Assembly: GCA_964030475.1 (NCBI GenBank) | Contig: CAXIPT010000005.1 | Span: forward strand, 4,607,960 to 4,671,959 | DNA: 64,000 bases | Direction: 5' to 3' | DNA from: Tethya wilhelma | Lineage: Eukaryota; Porifera; Demospongiae; Tethyida; Tethyidae | Shown: positions 50,146 through 61,198 of the stretch, one piece after another | Numbering within the stretch: position 1 is the first letter of the stretch | Layout: every line of letters begins with the position of its first letter | Notes under the pieces: model-generated | Told to the model about the DNA's origin: nothing | The model's database searches: none | The model's input: the letters and a program-made list of their open reading frames with translations, nothing else | Made by a program: the position numbers and the translations under genes

Positions 50146-52154
50146 CTACCTTTGTAGTGCCAAGGTCAGCAGTGTATACTCCAACATAATCATTTATTTT
50201 ATTTGAAGGTGGCACTCTTGGTGGTGATGGATTAGCACTGAGGACGTTACTGGCCTCTGCCAGAATACTCTCACCAATTGCAGTGATCTTACTGTGAGAG
50301 GAACACCCATCACAACTGTCAAGGAACACAAAGCCAGTCTTGATCTCAGGCTAGTGGAGAGAGAGAAAGAGAAAGAGACCAGAGTTGGCGAAGATACCTT
50401 AGTTTGAATGGAATTAGCTAACATTGTAGATGTCAGGTACTAAATATGTGGACTTTGCTTTTGTTTGTCATTTGTTGTGTTGTTTTTGTTTCCTGTAAGT
50501 TGTTTGCTTATAACTTACAAAGTAAATGATTGATAAACTTACTGCCATTTGGAATTCAGAGTTGTAACCATTTATTGCTCCATCTTTCGTATGGAGGGTG
50601 TAGTTGCCGAAGGGGATGAGCTCCCACGGATACCCAAAGCCCGTACCATCACTGTACTTGTATGCTGGCTGCTCAATCCACTCCCTCACTGACTCACCAT
50701 CTAATATCTTGACACACATGCATGTAAATACACACAAGTATACATAAAGTAGAACTTCACTTCAAGCATCAAATTTAGCACTAGCACTTTGTCCACATGA
50801 GCTGCATTTGTGTATTCATATTACCTGTTCCTTGGAGTAAAGGCTCTTGTCTGTGCTGAAGAGAAGTGACATCAGTTTACCAAGATCAGCCACACTAGAG
50901 TAGGTCTGCCCTGCAGGGGACTCCCAACCAATAGAGATGAACTCTGTACAAACAATCAGTTAATATAATTTGTGATTCCATCACATACAGCATAATTTTC
51001 TACACGCCAGTAAATCTACAATGTATCTAGCCTTGTTCCCAGCTCTTCTTTCATGAATATTTTCTTCAAATGTTAGCATAATATAATCTGGGATTATTTG
51101 CGAAGGAGTAGCCTGTGAATGAGGATATATATACAACATACCAGCTTTACGACCATCAGGATAGTACCCTAAGGCCATGTTCTTCACCACGCTGGCGGGA
51201 AAGGAGTTCCCAGAGTTGGTCATTCCAAGGGGATCAAACACCATCTTCTGGACCGAATCTTCCCACTTTGATTTGGTGATCTTCTCTAAAGTTCGTCCAA
51301 GCAGTCCAAATCCCAGATTGGAATAGGATGGCTGTTGACCGGGTGGATACATGAGTTCAATATCGGCCAAGTTCTTGTAGATCTGTGAGTCGGAGAGACT
51401 GCAGCCCTTCCTGAAGATGTCCTGGCAAGGGCTCTCTCTCGGTAGACCGGCCATGTGACTCATGAGCTGGCGGAATGTGATCCCACGGTTTGTCTTGAAG
51501 GGGTTCTTGATTTTGAAGTCCGAGTTGTACTCTGTGATGTCAGCATCGAGGGATCGTAGTTTCTTGTTGTCACGAAGGATGAGGGTCATTAGAGAGGTGA
51601 GAACTTTGGTGATAGACCCGATCCTAAAACCAGTATCAGGGCCCGGTGGGCCTTTACTGGGATCTGTATAAAGACATACATTGTGTGTTGGGTGTGCTGC
51701 ATTCACTTAGTATTAATCTGACATTGTCAACAAAAATAATATTAATCTAACAAAACAATAGTGCAATGGTATTGTTGGTACAAGGTGAACTTATGACTAT
51801 GATGAAATGTTATGCAATGATCAAAAATAAGTTTAATCCGCTCTATATACATGTACCTGACATATCGACAAGCCCAAATCCTTTTGTCCATATAGTGGCA
51901 TTCTTGTATACCACACTCATGGCCACCCCTCCTGGTGACTTCTCCTCATCCAATGCAGCCTGTATCTTGGTAGCAGCTTGATCCAGAAAGGTGGTCATTT
52001 TGGTGATAAAGTCACTGGTTGACAAGCTGGGCTGAGGAAGACTGGGACAGAGAACAGGAGGGCCTGGAGATGAGGCTTTCTTCTTCTGTTGGAACAGTCC
52101 TGCAGAGACATGGCTGCAGGTAGCAACCAGTAAAATCAAAATCTGAATCTTCAT
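49789..52154 (-). CDS. LACTBL1: Secreted beta-lactamase-like (LACTB/LACTBL1-type) serine hydrolase
   Basis: Six exons on the minus strand (52154-51857, 51663-51142, 50943-50825, 50707-50543, 50344-50150, 50046-49789) give 518 residues. A signal peptide is evident at the start (about 18 residues, with a LILLVATCSHVSA core). The serine beta-lactamase/penicillin-binding fold is marked by SITK at about 116-119 (SxxK nucleophile) and YSN at about 213-215 (YxN). HTKDG in the fourth exon is a plausible equivalent of the KTG box. A GLPRESPC segment resembles animal LACTBL1 proteins. Animal members are not antibiotic resistance enzymes; most have unknown peptide or ester substrates. Several Cys in the middle suggest disulfides in an extracellular protein. 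The last intron is nearly all CA repeat and contains an N, so its length is unknown. Enzymatic activity is inferred only from motifs. Confidence 0.88.
50047..50149 (-). repeat. Intron that is almost entirely (CA)n
   Basis: Between two exons of the beta-lactamase-like gene the minus strand reads GTAGG, then about 95 bases of CA repeat, then N and AG. There is no separate branch-point motif or pyrimidine tract. Because of the N at 50049 the real intron may be longer. Confidence 0.8.
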
Positions 52155-52465
52155 ATTTCAGACTTTAGTGCTCTAGCTGGTGACTGATATTCAGCTGACT
52201 GGAAACACCTGATATCTTTCAAGTGGGAGGGGCTATACTACAAGTGATCAAAGTCGCCTGGTCTACGGGGCTGTTGAGCAGCCCATATATTCATTTGTTA
52301 TAGCCATTTATCATTTGTTATAGCCATTAATTTATCTTTGTGATTATAGACCTAGCTGATTGAGGAGTTGACTATGTATAATAAAAAAAATAATAAATTC
52401 TAATCAGTCTAATGTGAACTACATTATCTTGTGGTGTGTGTAATAATGATTGTTAATAATTATTT

Positions 52466-54022
52466 TTATGATTGTTTGTCCGTAAATCTCTTCAGCCTAG
52501 CGGCTCGCAATTGGTCCCTATCATTAGCCACTGATGATGATGCTGCTTCCATTGTTCGTTCGTGTCTTCTCTCTCTCTGAGAGGAGGGGCCAGCTACTAC
52601 TCTCCTTCGAACAGACTCTCTCAGTGGGAACGGTGATGCTGGAGTTTCAGATTCCGGAGGTATGATTTCTGTTTCTGATGAAAGGAGTTCACCATCACTA
52701 CGGGGGAAGTTTGGATTATAAGGTGGAGGGGGTTCGACCGGGGGTCGAAGATTGCCGTTATCTGCATCTGCTGAATTGGAAGCATCGTGGTGTAAGCTTC
52801 TTCTGATAGCTTCCTGAAGCTCCGCCTCCTCTTGATCAGAGTCTCCACCCACATGTGGATCGGATTGACGATACCCTAATAAAAATAATTTTTAAAAAAA
52901 CAACTATCAAGTCTGTTGTTCTTTTAAACATTTACTTGAAGAATCAAATCTTCAGACAAAAATAATGAATACCATGCAACCATTACCTGTGGTACCTGCT
53001 GCATACGTGTATGAGGTGTGTGTTCGAGACTGGGATGGGTGTGGTCTCGTTGGTCGTGCTCCAGCAGACCTCTGAGGATGTAAACTATCACTGCCAGGTG
53101 GAGGACGATGACCTTTATAAAGGGGGAAAAGGTTTAAACTAAAACTAATGTGGCAATGAACAGTCTCACCTGTTGTAGCTGCTCTGTATGTATACGACTG
53201 CCTACCAGCTGTTGGAGTGAAATCTATACAATTATTCATGAACCAATGTTATAACATTACATCATCCTTACATCATATTATATATCCAAACTCACCATTG
53301 AGTGCCGATAAAGGTATGTCCATAATCATCTTAAGTGGACCTGATACAAAGGCCATTCCCACGAGGATCCCAGAGAGATGCCCCACAAAGGACACATTTG
53401 GAAACAGAACAGAGATAATGATCAGCTCTGCCCAACACGCCAGTCTCATTGGTACGGGGAAAACCCCCATAATTAGTGACACTCCTCTCGGCTGCATATG
53501 TGTCGTGACGACTTTGAGCGCAAAAATGACACCAGAAAATCCAACAGCACACGACTGGACGTAAGACCATTGGTCGAGAATCTCGGCAAGAGCGAGATTG
53601 ATCGCAATGTAGAGGCAGTTAGTGAGTACAGTGAACACGCACACCATATAGAGAAAGTATCCACTCCCAAATGCTCTCTCCAAAGAGACAGCCTTCCACA
53701 TGAAGGAGGCCATGTTGTAGTAGAGGTGAAAGTCATTGAGGTGAAGGAATGGAGAGTAGAAGAACCTTTTCCATTGGTTTTGGAACCACACTCCCTGGAC
53801 ACTGATACAAGCTTGGCGGATTGTAGGCCACGCTATTCCTCCAGGACGCAAAAAGGCTGCCACATTCAGTGCCAACAGTGCTAGAGTCACGGGAAAGAAC
53901 TGGTTACTACTGGACAAGAAGTTGAAGAAACTCATCAGCTGCATTGCTAAGAGAAAGAGACCCATTCCACCGCCTCCACCCAGTCCACCTCCTCTGCGAT
54001 AGCGTCTTCTCCGACCGAACAT
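52466..54022 (-). CDS. RHBDD1: Rhomboid-related protein 4 (RHBDL4/RHBDD1), ER intramembrane protease
   Basis: Four exons on the minus strand (54022-53296, 53223-53170, 53112-52987, 52875-52466) give 438 residues. The first exon holds the whole rhomboid fold. The catalytic serine is in GFSG (Ser163) and the histidine in GHLSG (His215), within several hydrophobic segments. The cytosolic tail carries a ubiquitin-interacting motif at about 316-332 (EEAELQEAIRRSL) and a C-terminal LRAARLKRF, matching the p97/VCP-binding motif of RHBDL4. This domain set defines the ER-associated degradation rhomboid, which cleaves ubiquitinated membrane proteins and hands them to p97. Exons 2 and 3 are both phase 1-1 and end in related YTYRAATTG and YTYAAGTTG stretches, suggesting internal duplication. 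The N-terminus is Arg/Gly rich. Confidence 0.95.
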
Positions 54023-54188
54023 GATGGATACAGAATTACTCCTGAAGATATCCTTCTTGGCTTGTTTGTTTTTGAGCTCTCACAGTTGCTGACGATTCCT
54101 GACGTGTCAAGAAAATGCTGAGTCAGCATGCACAAGTCGACCGTCGACCATTACCACAATATCATTTTTTTGTACAGTGTCATAATTT

Positions 54189-55706
54189 TCACATTAATTC
54201 AGGATTTGCAGTGAATTTCTTAGCTAGTGTTTCAAGGTTTGTCATGAGCAAGTCCTCCTCTTGCTCACTGGATTGAGTCCATTCCTTTCGAAGGTGCTCT
54301 GAGACCAACCTACGATCTAGTAGTAAATGCACACACTTACGGACGTCCACCAATGTCCATACCAAACACCCAATCCACCTTGATCACTGACCTTGGTAGA
54401 AGCTTCCATTTTGTGACATAGTAGGACTATTAGCCACGCAGAGCCAGATGACAGTATCTGCTCCCTGCTCTGGAGTCCTCAGTTGATTGAGTATCAATCT
54501 CCTCCTAGCATCGGGAATGGTGTTCTGTGAACCTACAGCATCATGATGATCCACAGCTAAATAGATGCATTACATTTATTTACATTATACCTGGTGTATT
54601 GACCCAGCCAGGGTGCATAGAGGAGAAATGAATACTGGCATATTTCTGTGCCCATTTTCGTGACATCACAACTTGTTGACGCTATACAAAGAATACTCTG
54701 TTTTAATTGTAGATGAATATTTATACCACCAAGACCTACTTTGTGCTGTGCGAGGTAGGCATAGGAGAGAGTAGTGTGAGTCACTTTGTTCAAGATGTGT
54801 GGGTCCAGTTTCACTAGGAGTATGCCACCAGAAGATACAGTAACCACTCTTGGGGATGGGCTTTTCTCTAATGTCTTTACCAACTTGGTTGTGAGCAGGT
54901 AGGTTCCTGAAAGTGATAGGACACAACACACACAGAGAGTATACATTTTCAGATTCAGTATTTTCACCAAAACCCTGCATGTGGTACAGTAATTACCTAG
55001 AGTATTGACAGCAAAGTTTTTCTCCAAAGAGTCTTCCGTTATTTCCAGCTGGCTTGAATTACATCGTGCATTGTTGACTAGCACATCCAGTGGCTGGTCA
55101 AATGAAGTGGCAAACTGTATGATGTCTCTGGGCTTTGACATGTCCAAGATGTGGAGTTGGACTTTCTGGAATAAAAAATTTGAAATGGTTATATATATTT
55201 TTATTCTAGCAAACTAAATTAACGGTGAATATACATCATTTCCAGACTCTGTGACGATGCTCTGTTTAGCTTCCTTTCCTCTGCTAAGATTACGACACAC
55301 CATGTGTACAGTTGCACCTAAAAGGAAGCATCGATATGTTTCTAAACAACCAGTCAAAATTTAAATATTAATCAAAATGCTCAGCCACCTTTCTTGGCCA
55401 GTGCAAGAGCTGTACATTTCCCAATACCACTGTTAGCTCCAGTGATCATATACGACAAACTACATCAACAACACACATTGATAAAATAGAAGTAAAACAC
55501 CAATTGTATTATCATCTTACTCAGTGATGTCTTCATTGAGATGGGCCTTGTTGAATCTACGTGATGCCCTCATGTATCCACCCCTACAAGATAGGCCATT
55601 GATATCAGAACGCATAGGAAGGTCATTGCTCTTACTTGGTATACTCAGATAGTGCCTTGGAACACCACACAGCCCATCTATAAGCAGCTGTAGCTGTAGA
55701 AGACAT
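54189..55706 (-). CDS. DHRS12: DHRS12-like short-chain dehydrogenase, minus-strand copy
   Basis: Nine exons on the minus strand: 55706-55636, 55583-55521, 55459-55389, 55317-55235, 55165-54997, 54906-54740, 54681-54591, 54532-54392 and 54316-54189; 327 residues in one frame. The Rossmann motif TGANSGIG and the layout match DHRS12 (human about 317 residues). The usual NNAG motif reads NNAR (Arg130). The catalytic YxxxK is replaced by Tyr203-x4-Lys208 (YLAQHK). Exon sizes match the plus-strand neighbour except for the last two. The N-terminal ~45 residues precede the dehydrogenase fold, as in DHRS12. The natural substrate is unknown. With two altered motifs the enzyme may have weak or changed activity. 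It starts 181 bases from its divergent paralogue. Confidence 0.92.
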
Positions 55707-55887
55707 GTTTTATTCTCCATGTGAACCCACTGGGCAATTCCTTCTCCGTGTATACTACAGGCTATTATGCTGAGTGCTGTAATCCTGAGACTAGCTGCAC
55801 GGGTGACCCTGTGCCCCTGATGCAAAGTTACTTCAGAGTACAAAGGACTCGTGTGCATGCATTTGAGAAGCAGACAGGGGCAGAAAG
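55707..55887. promoter_or_regulatory. 181-base divergent promoter between the two DHRS12-like genes
   Basis: The ATG codons of the inverted paralogues face away from each other across only 181 bases. There is no TATA box. Both transcripts must start inside this interval (or overlap), so the pair is probably co-regulated. Confidence 0.65.
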
Positions 55888-57464
55888 ATGACTTCTTATG
55901 TTGGTGCTGCGTACAGGCATGCACTCTTTGGCCTCAAAGGGCTTGCTGAGTACACAAGGTATACTGGTAAAATATGTTTTACCCCTTTATAAAATTAATA
56001 ATAATTTAATACAATTTTTACTGTACTTATACTTGTTAATAATACAGTTTGTTTTGTGTTGATGTGTGTTGTGTGTAGTTATGGTTTTACAAGTGCTGCG
56101 CGTCGCTTCAATCAGGCACACTTGGAAAAGGACATTTCCAAGTAAGTCAAGTGGTGTGCATGCTAAGTGTGCGTCCTTTATCCTTTATCATGATAATTTT
56201 CTTTTTGCTACTAGCAGTCTATCGTACATGATCACTGGAGCTAACAGTGGTGTTGGAAGGTGTACAGCTCTTGCACTGGCCAAGAAAGGTGGGCAGACTT
56301 TGATCAGAACTTTAGTTTGTGAAACATGTGGATGTCTTCCTTAGGTGCAACTGTACACATGGTATGTCGTAATCCTAGCAGAGGAGAGGAAGCTAAACAG
56401 AGCATTGTCACAGAGTCCGGAAATGATGTATATTCATCGTTAATTTAGTTTGCTAAAATGAAAATATAAACATTGAATTTTCATCATCTAAATTCTTTAT
56501 TTCAGAAAGTCCAACTCCACATCTTGGACATGTCAAAGCCCAGAGACATCATACAGTTTGCCACTTCATTCGACCAGCCACTGGATGTGCTAGTTAACAA
56601 TGCTGGCTGCATCTTATTTCAACGCAAGCTCACAGAAGATTCACTTGAAACAAACTTTGCTGTCAACTGCTTTGGTCTGTAATAATGTACTATCATTAGT
56701 ATCTCTAATTGATGCACAGCTATTAATTGTATTCAGGTCCCTATCTACTCACAACTGGGTTGCTAAAGGTACTTGAGAAGAGTTCATCTCCAAGAGTGGT
56801 CAGTCTATCATCGGCAGGTATCTTACTGACCAAGCTAGACCCCGATATCCTCAACTTTGGTAGTGGAGACAGTCTCTCTTACACCTACCTCACACAACAC
56901 AAGGTACATGGGAAATTTGATCAAAGTCGACTGTATGCTAACAAAAGCATGCCTTTATTTTGCTCTATATACAGCGTCAGCTAACAGTAATGACCAAAAA
57001 ATGGGCTGAGAAGTATCCTAATGTATTCTTCGCAACAACACATCCAGGATGGGCAAGTACACCAGGTACAGATAATCAACGTGTGAATGTATGTGCACTA
57101 GTGTCTTGGACTATACACATGCACATAAATTATTAACAGGTGCTGATGAAGCAATACCCATGTTCAGTCATTACATGGGCAGCTATTTGAGGACTCCAGA
57201 GCAGGGAGCAGATACTGTCATCTGGCTGTGTGTGGCTAATAGTGCCACCATGTCTCCAAATGGAGGCTTCTACCAAGGTACGTCAGTGATCGTAACCTTG
57301 ATCATTGAGGCAAGCCATTGATTTTTTTTTTTTTTTGCTGTACTCCAGATCGCCGTGTGGTGTCAGAACACCTCCCTCTTGGCTGGACTCAACACACTGA
57401 GGAAGAAGAGAACTTGCTCATGACAAATCTTGAAGAATTAGCAAAGAAATTCACGCCAGAATGA
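55888..57464 (+). CDS. DHRS12: DHRS12-like short-chain dehydrogenase, plus-strand copy
   Basis: Nine exons: 55888-55958, 56079-56141, 56218-56288 (or from 56215), 56345-56427, 56506-56674, 56737-56903, 56975-57065, 57140-57277 and 57349-57464; 322 or 323 residues. Motifs are TGANSGVG (cofactor binding), an intact NNAG and Tyr203-x4-Lys208 (YLTQHK) where classical enzymes have YxxxK. HPGW follows, as in DHRS12. The acceptor of exon 3 is TAGCAG, a NAGNAG tandem that would add or drop one residue. The gene is a head-to-head inverted duplicate of 54189-55706. It keeps NNAG, so it is the more conventional of the two. Substrate unknown. Confidence 0.93.
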
Positions 57465-57587
57465 CTTTATGAGTAGTTGGTCGACTTGTGGTCAAGCTCT
57501 TAGTGGTCACACAACAATCACAGCAAATAGCATGACAATTATGGTGAACATTAGTGCCACTATTGTACACTTATGCAGCAACAACCC

Positions 57588-57593
57588 TTTATT
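57588..57593 (-). terminator. Poly(A) signal of the NME8-like gene
   Basis: The plus strand reads TTTATT, so the minus strand has AATAAA 59 bases past the NME8-like stop codon, a normal distance. The plus-strand dehydrogenase ends at 57464, so the two transcripts converge within about 190 bases. Confidence 0.6.
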
Positions 57594-57651
57594 GTCACCT
57601 GTATAATGTGAGTGTATTTTATGTACATGTGTTGTGATCGTGTATATGAGG

Positions 57652-60600
57652 TTATGTTTGTTCCTCTTCTCCGTTGGCTGTGGGGGGTGGCCCCTCCTCC
57701 GGGGGGTCACTTGCCTCCCCCTTCACATTGCCATCGTCATCAAACTCCACCTCACCAAACACCAGTGATATCTCTCTCTTCACTTGTGGAGGGGCTGAAC
57801 ACCCATGGACAGCATTGTCCAGGATGGAGTGACCGAACATTGCTCTCAGGCTGTTTGGGTCTTGTTCCTTTGCTTCATCCGGGTTCACAGGACCCATGAG
57901 GGCTCTCCAACCAGTGATGGCCTCTTCACGATTGAGAACCATGAACAGTGATGGACCACTAAGTATAATTGTAGGAGAGAAACAAATGATGCTTGGATTA
58001 TGTACTTCTATAGTAATGTATACCTGGACATCATTTCTGTGAGGGATCCAAAGTAATCTTTGTCTTTGTGTTCGCTGTAAAGTTGTTCGGCCATCTCCTT
58101 TGTCAGTTGAGTCTCCTTGCTCAGAGAAACTGAAAACCCTGACTCTTGTATCTTAGCAAGTATGCCCTCTACACACACAAATTTTGTAGTGTAAAACATA
58201 CTCGAAATACTCACATAGTATTAGCATTAAAATACTCATACACACCCTTTTCGCTGATTGCAGTTGGTTTGATGACAGCCACTGTCTTTTCTTTGGGGAA
58301 GAAATAGTTGACTTCTTTAGTTGCGTCTTCAATGCTCTGTGACCCGTGCAATGCGTTGATTTCAGCACCTTCTATAGAAAACTGGGCACGTAGTCTACAA
58401 TCATAAGAAATGAATTGATATAATAAATTTTATGCCATCAACAATTCATTTCTGTGAGAGTTGACATACGATTCAGGTGCTTCTTGAGCGGCAATATCCA
58501 ATTCTTTGGGACCGAGCATCTTCCTCCATTCTTTAACAGCGTCCTCTCTAGCTAGGCACAGAGCTAGCATAGGACCACTGCAACAAATAGTGACATCCAT
58601 AACATTGTGAATTCTGAATGGGTATAAATTTTGTTAGGTAGTTCACCTTGACATGTGTGTTGTGAGGGAGTCAAAGAAGTCTTTATCTTGATGTTCCTTG
58701 TAGAACTCTTCCGCTTGCTCTTTCGTTAGAGTCAGCTCCTTCTTGAAGGCAATCTGGAAACCAGCCTCTTGGATCTTTTGAAGGATAGCATCTGGAGAAA
58801 AAAAGGGTACATAATAATGTTTATATAATCAATGAGTGCATCCATCATACCTCCGTGTTGAGCCAACGCTTCAGGTCTGATCAATGCCAGTGTTCTCTCA
58901 ATGGGTGGTTCAGTTCCTGGTACGTAGGGCACTTTAAACTGTGGCAGGAAGAATGCCAACTCCCTTGCTGCCGTCTCTGTACTATCACTGGCATGAACGG
59001 CATTCATCTTAGTATCAGTTCCATAGTGGGCTCGAATGCTACAGTGCAATGCCATTGTTTTTCATTTTAACAGTGATGTGAGAACAGCAGTAGTGCCATA
59101 CATCTTGGCTTACCTTTCAGGAGCTTCTTGCTTTGCTAGTTCCACATCCGGGGGTCCAATGAGGTCCCTGATTTCTTCAACGACCCCCTCACCAGTGTTT
59201 CCCTTGGTCAAGACAAGAGTCATACAAGGTCCACTATAATGGACAAAAAGGAATATCAACAACACAATAATGCAGCGTGCGATTGCAATAATACTACCGA
59301 CCTGCTCATAAATTCGACCAATTCTTCAAAGTGATCCTTGAAGTGGGGAGTAAGGGAGTGGGGTGGTTAAAACCATGTGCAGGTTCAATGCTACATCTTA
59401 CCGAGCCTTCGTGCTGTTTGTAAAACTCTGCAGCATCTTCTTTTGTCAGTTGCCTTTCCTCTTGTGCTAGTATTTGCATTCCTTCTGCTTCAACCTGCAC
59501 ACAATACAAGTTATACTTTTCACCAACTATGCATTATAAATTTCTGCAAAGCAAGCTTGATTGGTATGATTATACATTTTTTACCCTTAAAAAACAGTCT
59601 TGAAACACACACACTAGCTGTCTCCAAGTACTATACCTGTTGGATGATCTCTTCCACCTTGCCTGCAGCTACAGCATCCGGTTTGATGAGGAGAACAGTG
59701 ATCTGTTTGTGAGTGGGTACTGGTCGGGTGTCCACTGGTTCCTCTTCTTCAGGCTCCTGGTCTTCTTCCAAGACCACAGGAGGAGCATCTAGTGTCTCGT
59801 CCACTACCTAGTGCATGAAGAGAGTGCAGGAACTAACATGAGAGTATGTGATTGTAGGCTGAGAAGGATGCTAATTTCCTAGTAGGAAAGTTTCGCTTAA
59901 ATTGCTTGGAAAAAAAGAAGAAGTTAATTTTCAAGTATCCAATGGTCAAAATCTGCTTCTATTTTAGACAAGTGCAAGGTAGTAGCTGTACTATCGACCA
60001 ACTCACTGGTTGCCTCTCAGCATTGCCATCGATGACTTTGTGTTCGTGTTCCAACTGTTCTTTGATAGTTCTCTCCAACTGAGGGCCCAGAGCACCATGA
60101 ATCACAGCCACCAACACTTTTCCCTAGTAACAAAAAACACAGAACATTTCACAGTAGACTTTCATGCATAATATTGCATGTTAACTTACGGCAAACATGA
60201 GAAAAGTTGGTTCTGATCGCCCACGATAGGCTTCCAAGCTGTCAATATTGTCCGACTTTGCCTGTAAAATGTATAGTTATTAAGAATAATTTCCAAACAA
60301 ACCATAGTATACATATTCATTTTTGAAGAGTGTGCATATTTGCTCGTACAATTGCAAACTTGAGTAGATCGTCACCAAGTTCATTTTTCACTCTCCTAAA
60401 CAGCCCCTGGACTGCTTTGCATGGCCCACACCAACCTGAATACACATCCACAACTGGAGCAAGAAAAATGGGAGATGAAAATGGCTCAAAATAGAGTTAC
60501 AATGCTTGCAGCAGACACTGTGTGTACTGACCTAGGAGGCCATCCTTGGTGGTAAACTGCTCCCAGCCTTGCTGGGTTTCAATCTCTTCCTAGAATATTA

Positions 60601-60687
60601 CAAAGATTGAATATCCTCATTTGTGTATGATATAAAGGATGCTGCATGCTTTTGTACCTGCAACTGTATCTGTTTCTTTGGCGGCAT
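57652..60687 (-). CDS. NME8: NME8/TXNDC3-like protein: thioredoxin domain plus three NDK domains
   Basis: Fifteen exons on the minus strand, in order 60687-60658, 60589-60532, 60453-60350, 60261-60190, 60123-60007, 59807-59637, 59494-59402, 59336-59302, 59233-59114, 59038-58851, 58791-58647, 58577-58470, 58394-58246, 58168-58024, 57958-57652; 613 residues. The thioredoxin domain has WCGPCK (Cys38/Cys41). Three nucleoside diphosphate kinase domains follow, with catalytic-site His in NAVHAS (His282), NALHGS (His430) and NAVHGCS (His563). This is the architecture of NME8 (human 588 residues) and of the sea urchin outer-arm dynein chain IC1. It therefore probably acts in cilia or flagella. The Asp that normally follows the HxS motif is kept only in the first domain (HASD); the others have Gln or Ala. 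The C-terminus is an acidic, Pro-rich tail. Confidence 0.94.
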
Positions 60688-61198
60688 ACTCACAAAGTGT
60701 CCCTCAAGCAACGTTGCTATGCAGTTGCTAAGAGAAGGAGGAGCCGGAGGCGGTCTGTACGTCACATGATGAACACGTGAGATATCCCGATGCACATGTA
60801 TTTCCGTAAATTAGCTGTGTTTGTGGGTATGCTTCAAAAATGGCCGAGTGATACTCAACGTGTTATTTACAGACTTCTATCACATACCTTGCCATCAACG
60901 AACGGAGAAACCACGCACGAGTGTGCTACGAGCTGTCTACATCACAGTGTCGCAAACTCTCGCTAGAAAAATTCCTACCAAGAACGAAAAGTGAACTCCC
61001 AAAGTAGAAAGGATCGGTTTCATCTATTCCCTACACCTCTTTGTTAAACCCTGACTGGCTCGACCCCTCGCAACAACATCTAGCAACTAAGTAGCAGAGT
61101 TTTGTGTTTTTATTCCCCCCTCAAAAAGAAACTCTTAGTTTTTAATATAGCTGTAGTGTCTGTGTGTGTGTGTGGACTTAGATTTCACCTATGTGTAA
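60688..61198. promoter_or_regulatory. Divergent promoter between the NME8-like and PAK genes
   Basis: 511 bases separate the two start codons. The perfect palindrome AGCAACGTTGCT lies at 60707-60718, and another GTTGCT at 60724-60729; these resemble RFX half-sites of ciliary genes, but not in the standard X-box order. AAAATGGCCG at 60837-60846 resembles a YY1 site. No TATA box is seen. All site assignments are tentative. Confidence 0.45.
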
